Shown: positions 12,960-25,211, numbered from the stretch's first letter. The stretch: 64,000 bases of DNA from Latrodectus hesperus (GCA_037975125.1 JAJQOW010000014.1:6173513-6237512); one strand, 5' to 3'. A program made the numbers and translations. The notes: generated by a model from the sequence alone, not told the origin.

Positions 12960-13415
12960 AAAAATATTGCAATCGTTCACTTCAAGTGAAAACGGAGAGA
13001 TTTATTCGACGTCTAAAAGAATTGATCATTGGTTTCAGGGCAAGGGTGCAAGCATTTTCGAAAAGTCTAAGTTTGTGAACTGTTCGCGTGTCGCCACGGT
13101 AAAAGTTTACTGTGCATAACAAAATGTGACTGTTCAAAATTGGGTCCACAAGGTCTATGGATGACAGAGATGAAAGATGTCTGCGGAGATGCGTTTGGGG
13201 AATAGACGAGCTGTAATTAAGCAACTGACAGCCCAGATGAATAAAGGGGCTACCAACAATGCCACCAAAACTATTGTTTAGCAAACGTTGCTTCATCTGG
13301 ACCTCAGAAGCAGGCGTCTGGTTCCTGCATTTAAGCCTATCACTGTTTATCGGTGACGAAGACTTTAGTTTGCAATCGAGTATTGCAATCGGAACGTATG
13401 GATAGAAATTTCTGT
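12960..13415 (+). pseudogene. Tc1-like transposase pseudogene, N-terminal half
   Basis: Conceptual translation across several frames gives the helix-turn-helix region typical of arthropod Tc1 elements: a CLRR..WGNRRAVIKQLTAQMN segment, then QTLLHLDLRSRRLVPA and a degraded RRL.FA.EY block. There are multiple stops and frame changes. The sequence stops matching near 13415, before the first catalytic Asp. The C-terminal half resumes about 1.3 kb downstream at 14745, so the copy appears interrupted by later insertions with some sequence lost at the join. Confidence 0.75.
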
Positions 13416-13588
13416 AAAGCGTAGAATAGAGGGCGCTACTACCGTGGAGATATAAAAAAACTTCCGGCACGAAACTTCCTGCTTACTATTCCATTATTGT
13501 CTTATACCATCGTGCTTGTTTTCTGTAGGTTCCATTGCTTTTGAGAAATATTAATTTAAAAGTAATTATCCTATAAATTGTTTTTGAA

Positions 13589-13697
13589 ATGCAGAAAGCA
13601 AATAAAGGTAATAGTTGTTGCGTAGCATTTGGTTGCAATATGCGAGCTGGAACAAATTTATTTTCGCAATTGAAGATGTTCAAATTTCCAATTTAAC
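13589..13697 (+). pseudogene. Isolated THAP-domain first exon
   Basis: An ATG opens 35 codons with CCVAFGC (C-x4-C of a C2CH THAP zinc finger), then FSQLKMFKFP, the usual end of the first THAP segment, and a TAA stop. In intact THAP genes an exon often ends here and the next supplies the C-x2-H pair. No GT donor is visible directly after FKFP and no partner exon was found downstream, so this is probably a dead fragment of a THAP-containing transposase or gene. Its sequence differs from the THAP exon at 44630-44737, so it is another family member rather than a duplicate. Confidence 0.55.
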
Positions 13698-14464
13698 CCG
13701 ATTTACAATCCTTAATTTAATTAAATATATATTAAATCAATTCTTAAAAATAAGACTTAAATATTAATTGCAGTGAAAACCAAGATTTGTTTAAAATATT
13801 AATAAATAACAAGTAAATAAACACATCATAACAATTTTGTTCTACTCATTATTGATACCAATTCATATATTCCAGCATGATCAAGAAAATTTTAATGAAA
13901 TTTATAATACAATAAAGGAAAGCATAAATAATACCTTGCTTAATATTTAAAATGATTTATAGTTCAATCGCACGCAAAATATATTTCCTGAGATTTTGGA
14001 ATAAATGCATAAAATTAATTAGAGAAAATGATTAACAATTGAGATAAATAATAACAAGAGTTTGAATGTGGGTTACGATACATCATTCATCAACAATTGA
14101 TCCTACTATCGCCAATTAATAAGAGCGATTCCTCGCAAAATATGGTAATCCATCAGAATTATTTAAGTAAAAATTAAAAAATTTTTAAAAATTTACGGGA
14201 TCACCACTGATTGCACTGTTATTAAAAATTATGATTTTAACGGATAAAATAAAAAAAATTTCGAAAACAGAAATAATTACCTAAAAATATTTAAATAAAA
14301 ATGTTTGCGATTGCATTGATTTTCAATGGGAAGAGAGAAGACCGGAAGTATTTGAGATGGCTTCCGGTCAACTGAGGTTTGTATTTGTTTACACTGAAAA
14401 CTCCATCCATACTGAGTGGCGACATGCAGCATTTTTTATGAATCACAATTTATGCTCTATCAGA

Positions 14465-14735
14465 CAGATGGACGTTAGCGTATACCACGTGAAACCTTAA
14501 GGTAGTGGTTTTGAACCCCGTCTTAATCGAAGATCCATCGTTTTCGCTTAAAGGCTGTTGAGGCATGTTAAAAAGGCCATGGTCTGAATGTTCTCTTAGT
14601 GAGAGGATACCTCTGGGGATGGCAGGCCAAGCATTGGGGATCTACTACTTGATCCCTGCTTCTAAATCACGAAGAGTCCACCCGGTTGCTTCTATTTAAC
14701 TGGTGGAACCCAACTTAGGACTAGGCACAGGAAAG
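14465..14735 (+). repeat. Possible tRNA-related SINE (unclassified)
   Basis: A degraded tRNA-like head (GGACGTTAGCGTATACC, then a B-box-like TTTTGAACCCC) is followed by a GC-richer unique body with GGGGATGGCAGGCCAAGC and CACCCGGTTGC. It does not match families A-D in this window. It abuts the Tc1 C-terminal fragment. The class is an inference from head architecture only. Confidence 0.4.
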
Positions 14736-14744
14736 AATGCTGAT

Positions 14745-15185
14745 ATCACGTGAAACCTCTGAAAACAAGCACCCTGCAACCGTTGTTGGAACGGTCCAGG
14801 CTGGAGGGGTCTGGAAAATGTATTCCTTGAATTCTCTAGATTCACTCATCATTGTGGAAGACACGATGGATCAATATAAGTGCGCATCTGTTCTTGCGAA
14901 CCATGTCCATACCTATATTTGTGTTGTTTTTCATCAGGATAATCATCTATCTGCAAGACAATGCGAGACGTCATACGGCTGGCTAATACGATGTTCGAAA
15001 AGCATCAGGATGAGTTTACTGTGCACTCCTGACCAGCAAACTTCTTGACTTAAATCCAAGCGAGAATCTGTGGTACAATTGTTTGTTTTGTAGAGTTGTT
15101 CGCTACATGGATCATCATCAACGTAATCTAACTCAGCTGGCCACGCCACTGGAATCAGCATGGCTCAACATACCAGGGAACATTT
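14745..15185 (+). pseudogene. Tc1-like transposase pseudogene, C-terminal half
   Basis: Conceptual translation in mixed frames contains GTVQAGG, SLDSLIIVEDTMDQYK, a decayed FHQDN (second catalytic Asp region), LDLNPSENLW (the third acidic position, normally PDLNPIE) and NLTQLATPLESAWLNIP. These are conserved blocks of Tc1 DD34E transposases. Together with the fragment at 12960-13415 it accounts for most of one element. Stops and frameshifts are numerous. Confidence 0.8.
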
Positions 15186-17109
15186 TCAAGAACCTAACTG
15201 ACTCTCTTCCTGTAAGTATCACAGCATTCGCTTTGTGAAAGGTGATTATTCTGGCTTTTAATAGGTTATCACATTTATGTGCGCACTGAACTGCGTATTA
15301 AAATTAATGTTTTTGAACATTCAATTCTATAATTGTCTCCTCAATATTACTGGGCAATTTAAAATATTTTTGTTTAAAAAATTAAAGGACCATTCTTTTT
15401 TATTTCTCTATAAGAAAATTTTATTAACAGAATAATCTAAATAAACATTCTTCAGATGTTAAGGATTTTGATTTCTTATACTGTCATAGATGTCTTTCGC
15501 TATTAGGCTATTATTGTCACTTTTTTGAACTCTGCTCACCACCACAGGACATTTTTTACAGTCTTCAAACTTGTCATCCAGCCCAACAAAGCTTGTCATC
15601 CAAATTTTTGGTTTTATTTAGTGCCTTTTTTTGACAAGGAGAGAGGTTTTACTCTTCAAGCAGAATATGTGCCTAAGCACTTAACCTCTTAATCGAATGG
15701 GATGTGAGACAGCTGAAATGTTTTTCATGTCTAAATAAGATTTATTAATTTATTTAATTATTCATTATTTTGTTTGTATTTATTATCAACTAATTTAATG
15801 ATAAAGATTCATTAGTTTAACTGCACCATGACATCAGATATTTAAGTCAGAGTTTCGTCACAGCTGATTCAAAGTAAATTCGCTCTCATTAGCTACTGGA
15901 CTGACATAGACGAATTCACACTCTCTGTTATTTCTGGCAGACATTTCCGATACTATATAATTACAAAAATCCACAACTTTTTTTGGACAAAGCAACAGCA
16001 GTAATGCTTTTAAAATATGAACAGGAAAAGATAGTTTTATTAAAAATGAAGAAGAGGAATATGAAAGTGTTTCAATAAAGACCCAAATGAAAAATAAATT
16101 ATTGAATTTTTTTAAAACAACAGTGCTTAATCTAAAAAACGATCTTTTAAATTACTATTTAAAAGCTATGAATTACGAAAAATATTTAATTGGTTCAATT
16201 TACAATTCTGATAACGTTTCACAATATAATATATTTATGATATATAATAAATTAACAAAATAAAAAATTATACGAAAACCAAAATATAACATTTTGCTTT
16301 TTTATTTAATGCCAATTATAACTATTTTTACTACGCAATAGTAATTTTTAAAAATAAAATGGAAAATAGCTGTTAATATTTAACAAGGCTGTTTTAACTC
16401 AAAAAATTTGATTCATGTAATCATTATAATTTAGGAGATTTTCTTGAAATTAATACTTTTTAAATTCATTTTACATAGATTGAATATCAGCAATTGGAAG
16501 TTCCACGAAAAAAATCATACAAATCCCTTATTATTAATTTTTTCCTCTCTTGAAATGGATATCAAAATTCAAATCACATAGTTGAAAAATCTTTTCTGTA
16601 ACTGTTGGGATTTCAAGTAAAATTTCATTTGTCTAGCTTGGAATAATGTCATCAATGACATAAATATTTACGTTATTAGCAGGTGCAATAAATACCAAAG
16701 AACTATCAACCAGACACAATTCATAATTAATCCGGTTGCTTGTTTGCGGCAAGTATAAAATAATATCATATTTTGACACTAAACAATTTATTTTTAATGT
16801 TATTCAAATAGATATTTTTCTTATTGAATCTCAAAAAGTATCTCATTGTTAAATTGAATAAAGTTTTTCATGATGATAAATAACATTTGGTACAGATGCC
16901 ATATAATTCAGGATGCCAAATTTTGAGTTTGGTGAGTTTTTGGCGAATTTTCTTTTGTATCTGGCAACCTTATTTTTATTATGTCATGGTGATGGAGACC
17001 TATAAGAAATGTACAGAAAATTCTGTTTTGGCAACCCTAGTACCTATCTTTTTTTTAACAAAGAATGTGTAGAATATATTTCTTTAAGCAACTCTTTGAA
17101 AAATAAAAT
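15186..17109. other. AT-rich intergenic DNA, nothing recognised
   Basis: About 1.9 kb of AT-rich sequence. Less AT-rich patches near 15540-15720, 15830-15950 and 16880-17040 hold no recognisable coding, tRNA-like or inverted-repeat structure. Confidence 0.45.
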
Positions 17110-17395
17110 TCATTAGACGGAATAGAATGAGATGGCCAGAACATCAGTTAAGAATGAATTCGATAAAATTCTCATTGAAGATTTTTAATTGTACATTTCT
17201 TTCCCCAGAGACTAAGAAGAAAAAGAAAAGATAAAAAAAACTGGAAGGATGTTTTTTATGTAGACTTGGTTATCATTGGCGTTAAGAACTGGAAAACATC
17301 AGCCGGAAAGTAGGCGGCTCGGGATAAACTTCTTCAAAAGGCCAGGACTCGATGTAGGATTGTTATGACAAATATGATGATGATGAAGATCTCAG
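17110..17395 (+). pseudogene. Non-LTR retrotransposon 3' end (RT C-terminal tail)
   Basis: Conceptual translation gives RMRW..H..RMNS, a KKKKR region, then an IGVKNW-like stretch and a WR..L..A remnant, the layout of the C-terminal tail of arthropod endonuclease/reverse-transcriptase proteins (R-W-x-GH-x-R-M ... G-x-x-NW). It ends with ATGATGATGATGAAG, a short trinucleotide tail of the kind seen at RTE/Jockey-like 3' ends. Several stops and frame changes mark it as dead and 5'-truncated. Confidence 0.6.
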
Positions 17396-17555
17396 TAATT
17401 TTTATTATATTTGAAAAAAAATCTGAATTTTTAAAATTAAATATAAATAAAAATTAAAAAAGAAAATAAGAAAGAATATTTATTCAGAAATACTAAATAA
17501 ACAAACAAACAAAATATGCTTATTTATTTTTTCCAAAATTAAATTTCATGTGTAT

Positions 17556-17907
17556 TGTTGTTACTTTTGATACTTGGACAAACCAAGCTCGTTTGCAGAA
17601 TAATAGGAAATTAAGTCAGAAGTGTGCGTCTTTCATTTAATCAGAGCACTACGAAGGTGAAAGTACGACTTTGCTCTAAGACTCCTCCGATAGATGGCAT
17701 CACCACCATTGATCTGAAGGGGGAAGAAATTTTCTCCAGATTATTGCACCCTTGGTAATTGCTCAACGACCGACCACAGGACTTTCAATTCCACAGATAA
17801 GAGCGCGTTTATCGCATGTACTCTGTGAGTCTTTAGCAGCATAGGAAATCGAGACCCGCCCTACTGGATTGAAGGCCGATGCCCTAACCACTAGGCTACC
17901 ACGATCT
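17556..17907 (-). repeat. SINE family C
   Basis: On the minus strand it begins with a tRNA-like head (GGTAGCCTAGTGGTTAGGGC, B-box-like GGGTCTCGATTTC) and carries the same body as the plus copy at 33206-33592, including TGTGGTCGGTCGTTGAG and GCCATCTATCGGAGGA blocks. It ends in an AAC-rich tail (17556-17575 on plus). It lies almost back-to-back with a family B SINE at 17930. Confidence 0.8.
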
Positions 17908-17929
17908 ACCCCCAAACTCTTACATATGA

Positions 17930-18172
17930 TAAGCCCGGTGGCTTACTGATAGTGCTTCGCACTCCCAAGGCACAGGTCCGAGGTTCAATACTCGAGTAAA
18001 GTCGACTCAACCTTCCATTGAGTCGATGAACTGAATGCCAAGCATGCTTGGAAACTAAACACCGGGGAGTTCGCCTTTGGCTGACCACCTGATCGGGACA
18101 TATGCTTCGCCCCCAGGGGCTCTCGGTTTGGAAAACAAATATGGGCACTATAGGTCTTTACCCTGATATTAG
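17930..18172 (+). repeat. SINE family B
   Basis: The head GCCCGGTGGCTTACTGATAG and B box GGTTCAATACTCG are tRNA-derived. The body has CCAAGCATGCTTGG, GGCTGACCACCTGATCGGG, ATATGCTTCGC and TATGGGCACTATAGGTCTT, as in the copies at 31970 and 57424. It is moderately diverged. It sits 22 bp from an opposite-strand family C SINE, so the two heads face each other. Confidence 0.85.
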
Positions 18173-19829
18173 AATTTGGAAGTCAAAATATTTATTTATC
18201 CATTAATTTTTAACTTTTAAGAAAACTGATTACAATGATTTAACATTTCCATAACAATGACTTACACAAATTTTAATGTATTTTTTCTAGTTTGTTAACC
18301 AACTGAAACAATTCAAATTTTTTATTCCTTATTCATTGTGCATTATCTTTTTTATGAAATACCTTACAAGTTGTTGATCATTAGGAGTTGAACGCATGCT
18401 ATACCTTATTTTAACAAATTTTCAAAAATTATAAAATAATACTCACTTTATAAACTGGTTATTTATTGCATTAAAATTAGTTGGGTAAGTCTAGGAATCC
18501 GAATTTAGTATCAACTCAATTGATTTTTTACAACAAAATCTTTTTAAGCATTTTATTTACCACAGATTAAACTAAGCATTTTATTTCCTTTTTTCGTCTC
18601 AGAAAAACTCCAGTAAAAAAACTTTAACTTTATGGGAAATTTCGCATTTAAAATAGCTTTTTAAATTATATCCTTTACATTATTTATGTAAACCAAAATT
18701 ATTTTTATTGTAAAAAATTTAAACCACAAAATGTAATATTAATAATTTGTGAATATTTCATTTTTAAACCATAAAACCAATTTTTCTGATTCCAAAACTA
18801 AACCCTTGTTAATAAGTCTTCATTTGATTTCGTTTTAGTAATGAAATTATGACACCGCGTTATTCATGCAAAAGGCAGATAAGCAACGAAACACTAATAC
18901 AGACAACAGAAACATTTTGCAAATTTCTTAAATCAAAAATTAAAATTAATTTCTTTCAAAACACACATAAACTCACATAAAATTACGTATATTTAATAAA
19001 ATAAGAAATTTTCAGCCAAACAATATATATTATATTATTAAAAATAATTTTTCTCCCAAAAACGATATACTCTATGTTGTTTTTTCAAGTTTTTCAATGA
19101 TTCAAATTATTATTAGGATTACTTATTACAAGTGCTGAAATAAAAAATATTTTTTAACTGTTTTATCGCATAATTTTATTAAGAGAAATTTTCTCAATCG
19201 ATTATCTTAATAGTGAATTTTCTTTTTATTTTTAATGTATTTAATAAAACTATTTTCTTAAGACATTGAAATAAATTTTATTATTAAAATAAGGGCTAAC
19301 TTTTATTTATATCAAAACCTTTTTCTATTAAGAATCATTTTGGAAGTACTGTTCATGTAATGGCATAATTTTTTTCTTTCAATAAATTAATATCATTTAA
19401 AGACGATCTTCGCTTTTAAAACTTTTCTATATAGAAGAAAAAATATGTCCAATTTCTTTATAATTTTCTTGAAACATTTTTTTTTCAAGTTAAACGATTT
19501 TTTACATAAATTTTATTAATTAATTAAAAAAATATATTCTGTATATTTAAACATACAAGAAAAAATAGAAAATTAAAAAAAAAACATTTTTAACTTTTAC
19601 CATTTAAAAAAAAGAATTTTTTCAGTAGATGGTGCTAATGTAAAGCCAACAAAATTACGAATCAAATAAAAACTATCTCCCCGAATATAAACATTTAAAC
19701 ATTGAATAAATTTATTTTAAATGAATAGTATTAAATAATAAGTAATTTAATATTTAATTTTCAAAATTATACAAGCATATGTTAGTAAAATATTTACACT
19801 GGCAAAAATATGAATTAAATATTCAAATC
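18173..19829. other. AT-rich intergenic DNA, nothing recognised
   Basis: About 1.7 kb, extremely AT-rich with long T and A runs. No gene or repeat is recognised. Confidence 0.5.
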
Positions 19830-20205
19830 GAAAGGTAAGCAGCAAACCTATGCACCGCGATGCTTGTGGATGGTGTTTCATTGATGTCTGTTTTCCCGCA
19901 TTAGGTAAGTACACCATTTTCAGCTTGTTGACTGCAGAAATTGCTAGCTATGTTCAACTCCTCAAATTTTGCAGTCATAAATCGAATTATGGACCCCCAA
20001 AAACATTCTACTGGGGTAAATGGCCTAGGCTAGAAACCTCACACAAAATATCTAGGCCAATAGCTGGTGTCTATTTTGTGGATCCCTGGTATCTGGTATA
20101 CAAGTCAAACACGATCACGTTATTAATGACGTTATTAACAAGTATACAAGCCAAACACAATCACGTTATTAATGACGTCACTCCAAATATTGACCAATGA
20201 AAGTT
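19830..20205 (+). repeat. Unclassified GC-richer insertion with a 46-bp tandem duplication
   Basis: An abrupt patch of more balanced composition in very AT-rich DNA. It contains an open frame (19850-20200) that matches no family I know. At its right end a roughly 38-bp unit (ATACAAG..CAAACAC..ATCACGTTATTAATGACGT) occurs twice, at about 20095-20132 and 20141-20178. Each copy carries the CRE-like TGACGT. Probably an unidentified transposon fragment. Confidence 0.4.
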
Positions 20206-22551
20206 TATTTACAGTTTGACTTTCATTATTATTATATTGCGTATTTGTTAATATTTACATATTCGAAAAAAATAATCATGCCCAAAACGCCAAGAAATAT
20301 TGCATGTAATGCTTTGATTTTAATATCAGTAGCAAATATTATTGCTGAAGTATGTTTGGAAGAGTGAAAAAAAAGGAGAACAAATTTTAAAATAACATAA
20401 AGCTTATTTCTATTGCTTATGCAACCTATTTAAAATAAAGTTAACAATATTTCTTTGAAATGAATTTTTAAACTATGAATTATATAAGCTAAAATGTGAA
20501 ATCATTTTACCAATTTTTTTACTACAAATACTTATGCATATGCATTATATAAAAAATCCTAATATAATTAATAATTACATTTCATTTCATACTAATTAAA
20601 TAATAAATACAAATAAATTTATTTATTATATTAAAGAGTTCAAGTATTTAATGCATTCATAAAAGTAATAGTAAATATAACTATAGTTATATTTATTATC
20701 ACTATAGTATTTATTATATTGTATATATATACTATATATTAAATACTATAGTATTCAAATAAAAGCTTCTGCAGTTTTTCAATTGCAATTTAAATTAAAA
20801 ACGCTTTATTCAGTTAATTTTTATTAAAAACTAAAAATACTCAAAATATTTTTATAATTTAAAAAAGCAATTTCTATGAGGAAGACTTAAATAAAATGAA
20901 AATAATTTTTAAAAAATCTTGTGAGATTTTACCAGAGAATTGTTTTTTAAAATTATTATAATTATTCAACTGAGTTCTTTTTATAGTTTATTTTTTTGTT
21001 TTTATTAAAATAATTATCATCACGTAGGTCCCACAAGTGCCTGTTACCTATTGGGAAATGCATAATCGAATAAATAAATATATATTATAAAACAAAATAT
21101 AAAATTCTAAAACATATTGACCAATTCAATTTAACTTGGTTTTAAAATATTCAATGATAAATTCTTCAATTTCTACAGAAAATTTGAATTCCATGTTCTT
21201 ATACAAACAGCGCGAATCAAATAAATATACATTTGTCGCTCGGTTGTGGATGAAAAAAATTAAACCTGCGGAATTCTCTGTTTGGGGAAAAGCTGCGTCT
21301 CAATTTGGTCATGCGTGACGTCATTTCGTAGATGGCTTGTGGACAACTGGTAGTCATCCACCGTGTCCGGATGACGGTGACCAGGTTTTCTGCCTGCCAA
21401 AGAATACATGATAAACAGAAAATATAACTCACGGCAATAATATTTTAAATGTCAAAATTCCAGATTTTCAAAAGTTTAAATTTTTGTTTCCAACGAAGCT
21501 GTGTTGGAAAAGAAATGAAATACTAACCATGTGAACAATAAAATGGAAAGAAAGTTTATGTATTTTCCTAGAATTTGGTAGTAATTAGTTCTCGATCCCC
21601 TCCATTTCGATTCCAGGAAGAAAATTCCCTACGCAATGCTATTTTATGAAAAATTTCCCCCTTTGAAGGTCAGTCTGGAGCCGGACATAATATTTGGACA
21701 AAGATAACCGCTAATAAGAAACACATTACAGCAGGAATTTTCTCACGAGTATAATGCGACACTAGGCTAAAAGGCTACAGTAAAGTCTGCGATAAAAATA
21801 CATGGATCTTTTTCATTTTTATTTTGGGACAATAAATAATATAATATCCTTAAGCGTCAATAACAACTGAAACTAATCTTTCTATATTGCTTCTCGATAA
21901 TTCAAGTAAAATTTAATTTTTCTGATGCTATTAGCACATTTTAATTCTTACACGTTTTTATTAAAAATATTTCAGTTTTATCCAATTTTTTGCTAGTAGT
22001 TTTTATTACGTTATTGTAGTCAAAATAAGATTAAATTTTTTCACATTTTTTATTATAAAAGGAACTCAAAAACATTAACGAAATATTGATTGTTATATAT
22101 TACGAATATTGCTTATGAGTAATAATACGAAATATTGTTTATGAGAAATTAAATATCAAGTCAAATAATATTTTAAAACAGTAAAAATTTTCGAAAATAA
22201 TTTTTTAAGTTTCAAATTTTTGAATAATTATCATATCCAGATGGACCCAGTGAGAATAAAATTCATTGATCATTTTTTTTTATTTTGAATAAAACAAACT
22301 CATTTGCTTTGTTAATATAATTGTTGCCACTTTCATTAGAACATAACTTGACTTAGATAACCTCTGTATAACAATTAGGACTCATAAAAGGCACTGTAAA
22401 TCTTGGTGTATTCACAAAATTAAATAAGGAGTATATCATGAACTTACTCGTATGTAATCTCCCTGAGTTAATAGATCTAAAAATTACCATATAACATTAA
22501 CACAAATAATTTGGTAAATAACTTTATACTAAAATAGAAATTTTTCATACA
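20206..22551. other. Intergenic DNA with two unclassified GC-richer patches
   Basis: Mostly AT-rich, with TA-rich palindromic sequence at 20680-20755. Patches near 21200-21420 (GTGACGTCA, CCGTGTCCGGATGACGG) and 21590-21780 look like repeat remnants of unknown class. No supported coding region. Confidence 0.4.
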
Positions 22552-24610
22552 CACTCATGACCATAAATTAAGGATAAGTCAGAATTACACAGAAATTGAA
22601 CTCTAAAATAAAAATTTCACATGCGTGTAGAATTATTACACACATCTTGAAGAATAGTATGCAAATCACGAGAAACCACCAGATGGCACCGATAGTACGT
22701 CACAATGACAAGAATGTAGAAGAGGGGTATATAAGGAATGGGGTTAAGACCTTCCAATATAAGATATTATGAAAAATTACTAATGCATCATACTACATTA
22801 GAAATAAAAAATATTGCTAAGGACCTAAAATCTGAAGACCTCACAGATCATATAAATAAATTAAATAAAAAAAATTTTCGATACAGCTATAAACTGTGAA
22901 GCGACAAACTTCAAAGAAATTTTTAATTATAAATATCTAGAAAAAAACTGTAAGTATAGACCCCTAGCAAAATATTTTCTTAGCGGAAAGGAAAAAGTGT
23001 AATGTAAATAGTGTATAGAATTCTCTACCTTTTGCTTTTCATTTATCCGGAATATTATAACCCAGAATTTCTCATTTATCTATGAAACATATTTTATTTT
23101 ATTACAAGAAAATATTTAATATTACTTTGAATTTTCGCCCCTCGTAGCTACGCCTACCAGAAGTTCTCAAAGTTGATTGGCTATCACACTATTCAAGCCT
23201 GCACTCTCCTTGAATAAAGACATGTTTCTCTCCACTAGGGGCAACTACAGAGGAAGAAGCAAAGGCCTGCTTCGCAGGTCAAAATTTCGTAAATATATTA
23301 GATCCAACAAGTAAAATTGTTCACAAGCGCTTTAAAAGCCCTTCAGTGCAATAACCGCATAGTTATGGCACAAAGGAAGCATTTGGATGATGTTTTACGT
23401 GGTAGAATTATCGTTCGTCTGGAATGTGGACGTACCCAACTGGAAGAATTCGAGGAACTTAAAATTGCCCAGAGTGTCATCTCCAGGCTTTGGCAACGGT
23501 TCCAAGATGATATAATGTGAGTAGACATTACAGCACAGGTCACCCCCGAGTTACAACGCCGAATAAGGACCAGTATTTGGCAGTTACTGCCAAAAGAAAC
23601 AGACAGAGTACAGCATTAGATCTTTCTCGTCAGCTCTCTTTAGCTACTGGTACGACAGTTCCAAGGCAGACCGTGTACAGATGCTTAGGGCACATTGATC
23701 TATATGCTCGTAGGCTTGTCATATGTGTTCCACTTACCGTAACTCATTCTCTCCTGCGGTTAGACTGGAATAGAGAGCACGCATTGTGGACCCCACAACA
23801 GTGGTCTTGTGTGATGTTTTCCGACGAGTCCAGGTTTAGCTTTCAGTCTGATTCTCGCCGGACTTTCATATGGAGAGGGCCAGGTACCCGTTACCACCAA
23901 GAAAACACCATTGAACGATACCGTTACGGTGGTGCAGGATTGCTCATTTGAGGAGGAATTACTCAGGGTTTCAGAACTAACCTGCATGTTCAGAATGTAA
24001 CCATGACAGGCCACATCTATCGGGATGTCATTCTGGAACAACATGTTTGTTTTGGGGTGCCATGTATGCAGAATTTCTGCTTATGGAGGACAACGCCCGT
24101 CTTCACCGTGCAAACATTGTAGATGAATTCTTTTACTCGGAGGATATCCCCCGTATGGACTGGCCAGCATACTCCCCAGACTTGAATCCAATAGAGCAAA
24201 TGTGGGACATGCTTAGCCGACGAATTTCAGCCCGTCAACCTCCTTACACATGTCTACCGGAACTTCGGAGAGCATTGCTTGAGGAGTGGTGTAATTTTCC
24301 TCAAGATCAGATCGACAATTTGATACTCAGCATGCCTAGGCGTTATACGCCCTGTATTGCATCGTCTGGGGGATATACTATGTATTAACATTATACCAAC
24401 CATGTTATATTCGTTTTTGTAAATAGGTTCTTTTTTTAAATTTGCTCCAGGGAGTAAAAATTGCAATTTTTATTCCTGATGTCAAACATATAGCATCTCT
24501 TTTGCTCTTTACCTTTTGTTTAATAAATAGACTTTACAAGTAAGTTACATTTGTTTGTCTTCTCTTTCATTGCCTGAACTTACATTATCCTTAATTTATT
24601 GACACGAGTG
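22552..24610 (+). mobile_element. Tc1/mariner DNA transposon with TIRs, inactive
   Basis: The terminal inverted repeats align: the left end begins CACTCATGACCATAAATTAA (22552 on) and the right end, on the minus strand from 24610, begins CACTCGTGTCAATAAATTAA; both continue GGATAA. A TA dinucleotide flanks the right end; the left flank reads CA, so the TA target duplication is mutated on one side. The 2.06-kb length exceeds a minimal Tc1 because about 800 bp lie upstream of the transposase frame, possibly including another insertion. Confidence 0.85.
23365..24388 (+). pseudogene. Tc1/mariner DD34E transposase pseudogene
   Basis: Starting at ATG 23365 (MAQRKHLDDVLRGRIIVRLE), the N-terminal helix-turn-helix region runs to RLWQRFQDD. 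A 1-nt frameshift near 23510 moves to a frame encoding the second DNA-binding segment and MFSDESRFSF (first catalytic Asp). A TGA at about 23949-23951 replaces a Trp codon. A second 1-nt frameshift near 24044 leads to the frame with LLMEDNARLHR (second Asp) and YSPDLNPIEQMW (third acidic residue, Glu of DD34E). The C-terminus ends at TAA 24386-24388. All three catalytic residues are preserved, so the three visible lesions are what kill this copy. Confidence 0.85.
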
Positions 24611-25211
24611 TACATAAAAATGGAATTGACCAATCTATTATTCCAGAAATATTATATGAAAAAATTAAGGTATTTTCGTTATTTACACATTTACAAGATT
24701 TGTAGTACAAAACAATAGTATTATAAACGCTGAACAAAGTATGAAACTTGAAAAGGAAAATATTAAAAGAATGAAAAACGAAAATCTAACTGATTAAGAA
24801 ACGAAAATCGAAAGCAAGATTTAAAGAACACAATTCTTAAAAGGAACTAAGCTATGCAAAATTATTATTAATAAGGAAATTCGTTTATGGCATGCTCCAC
24901 CAGCTCTTACCTCATTTTTTTCTCTTTTCCAAGTTTAATTCTTCTCTGGCGTTTTTTTTTTTTTTCATTTATTTATTCGCAGAATATGACTTAATAGTTA
25001 TAAAATGCAAAATTTATTTCTCCGAATAAAATTTATATTATGGTCAAGCTAAGATTGAAATTTTCTGGAAAATTTTGTTTATCTTTGAAATGATTTAAGC
25101 ATGATAGCCCCCCTTGCCCCCCGTCGCCTTTGACTGTGAAAAACTCTCCATACCATCTCAGACTGTTGATTACGTCATTTACAAGTCCAGTAACGACGTA
25201 ATCAACAATAT
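24611..25211. other. Intergenic DNA at the Gypsy insertion site, with an inverted repeat
   Basis: AT-rich except near 25100-25206. The 12-bp arms GTTGATTACGTC (25165-25176) and GACGTAATCAAC (25195-25206) form a perfect inverted repeat with an 18-nt spacer, ending 5 bp before the 5' LTR. Confidence 0.55.

Larger units (their letters stand above)
13416..14744 (+). other. Sequence separating the two halves of the Tc1 copy
   Basis: This 1.3-kb stretch holds a THAP-like exon (13589-13697), an AT-rich core, a hairpin with 8-bp arms ACCGGAAG and CTTCCGGT (about 14340-14370), and a SINE-like tRNA-related segment (14465-14735). The ends GGCGCTACTACCGTGGA (near 13430) and, on the other strand, GTCGCCACTCAGTATGGA (near 14420) are loosely similar. 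They might be the termini of a THAP-bearing DNA transposon, but the match is weak. Confidence 0.35.

Noticed and set aside
22552..24610. Intact, active Tc1 transposon
   Set aside because: Two frameshifts and one nonsense codon interrupt the transposase, and one TA of the target site is mutated.
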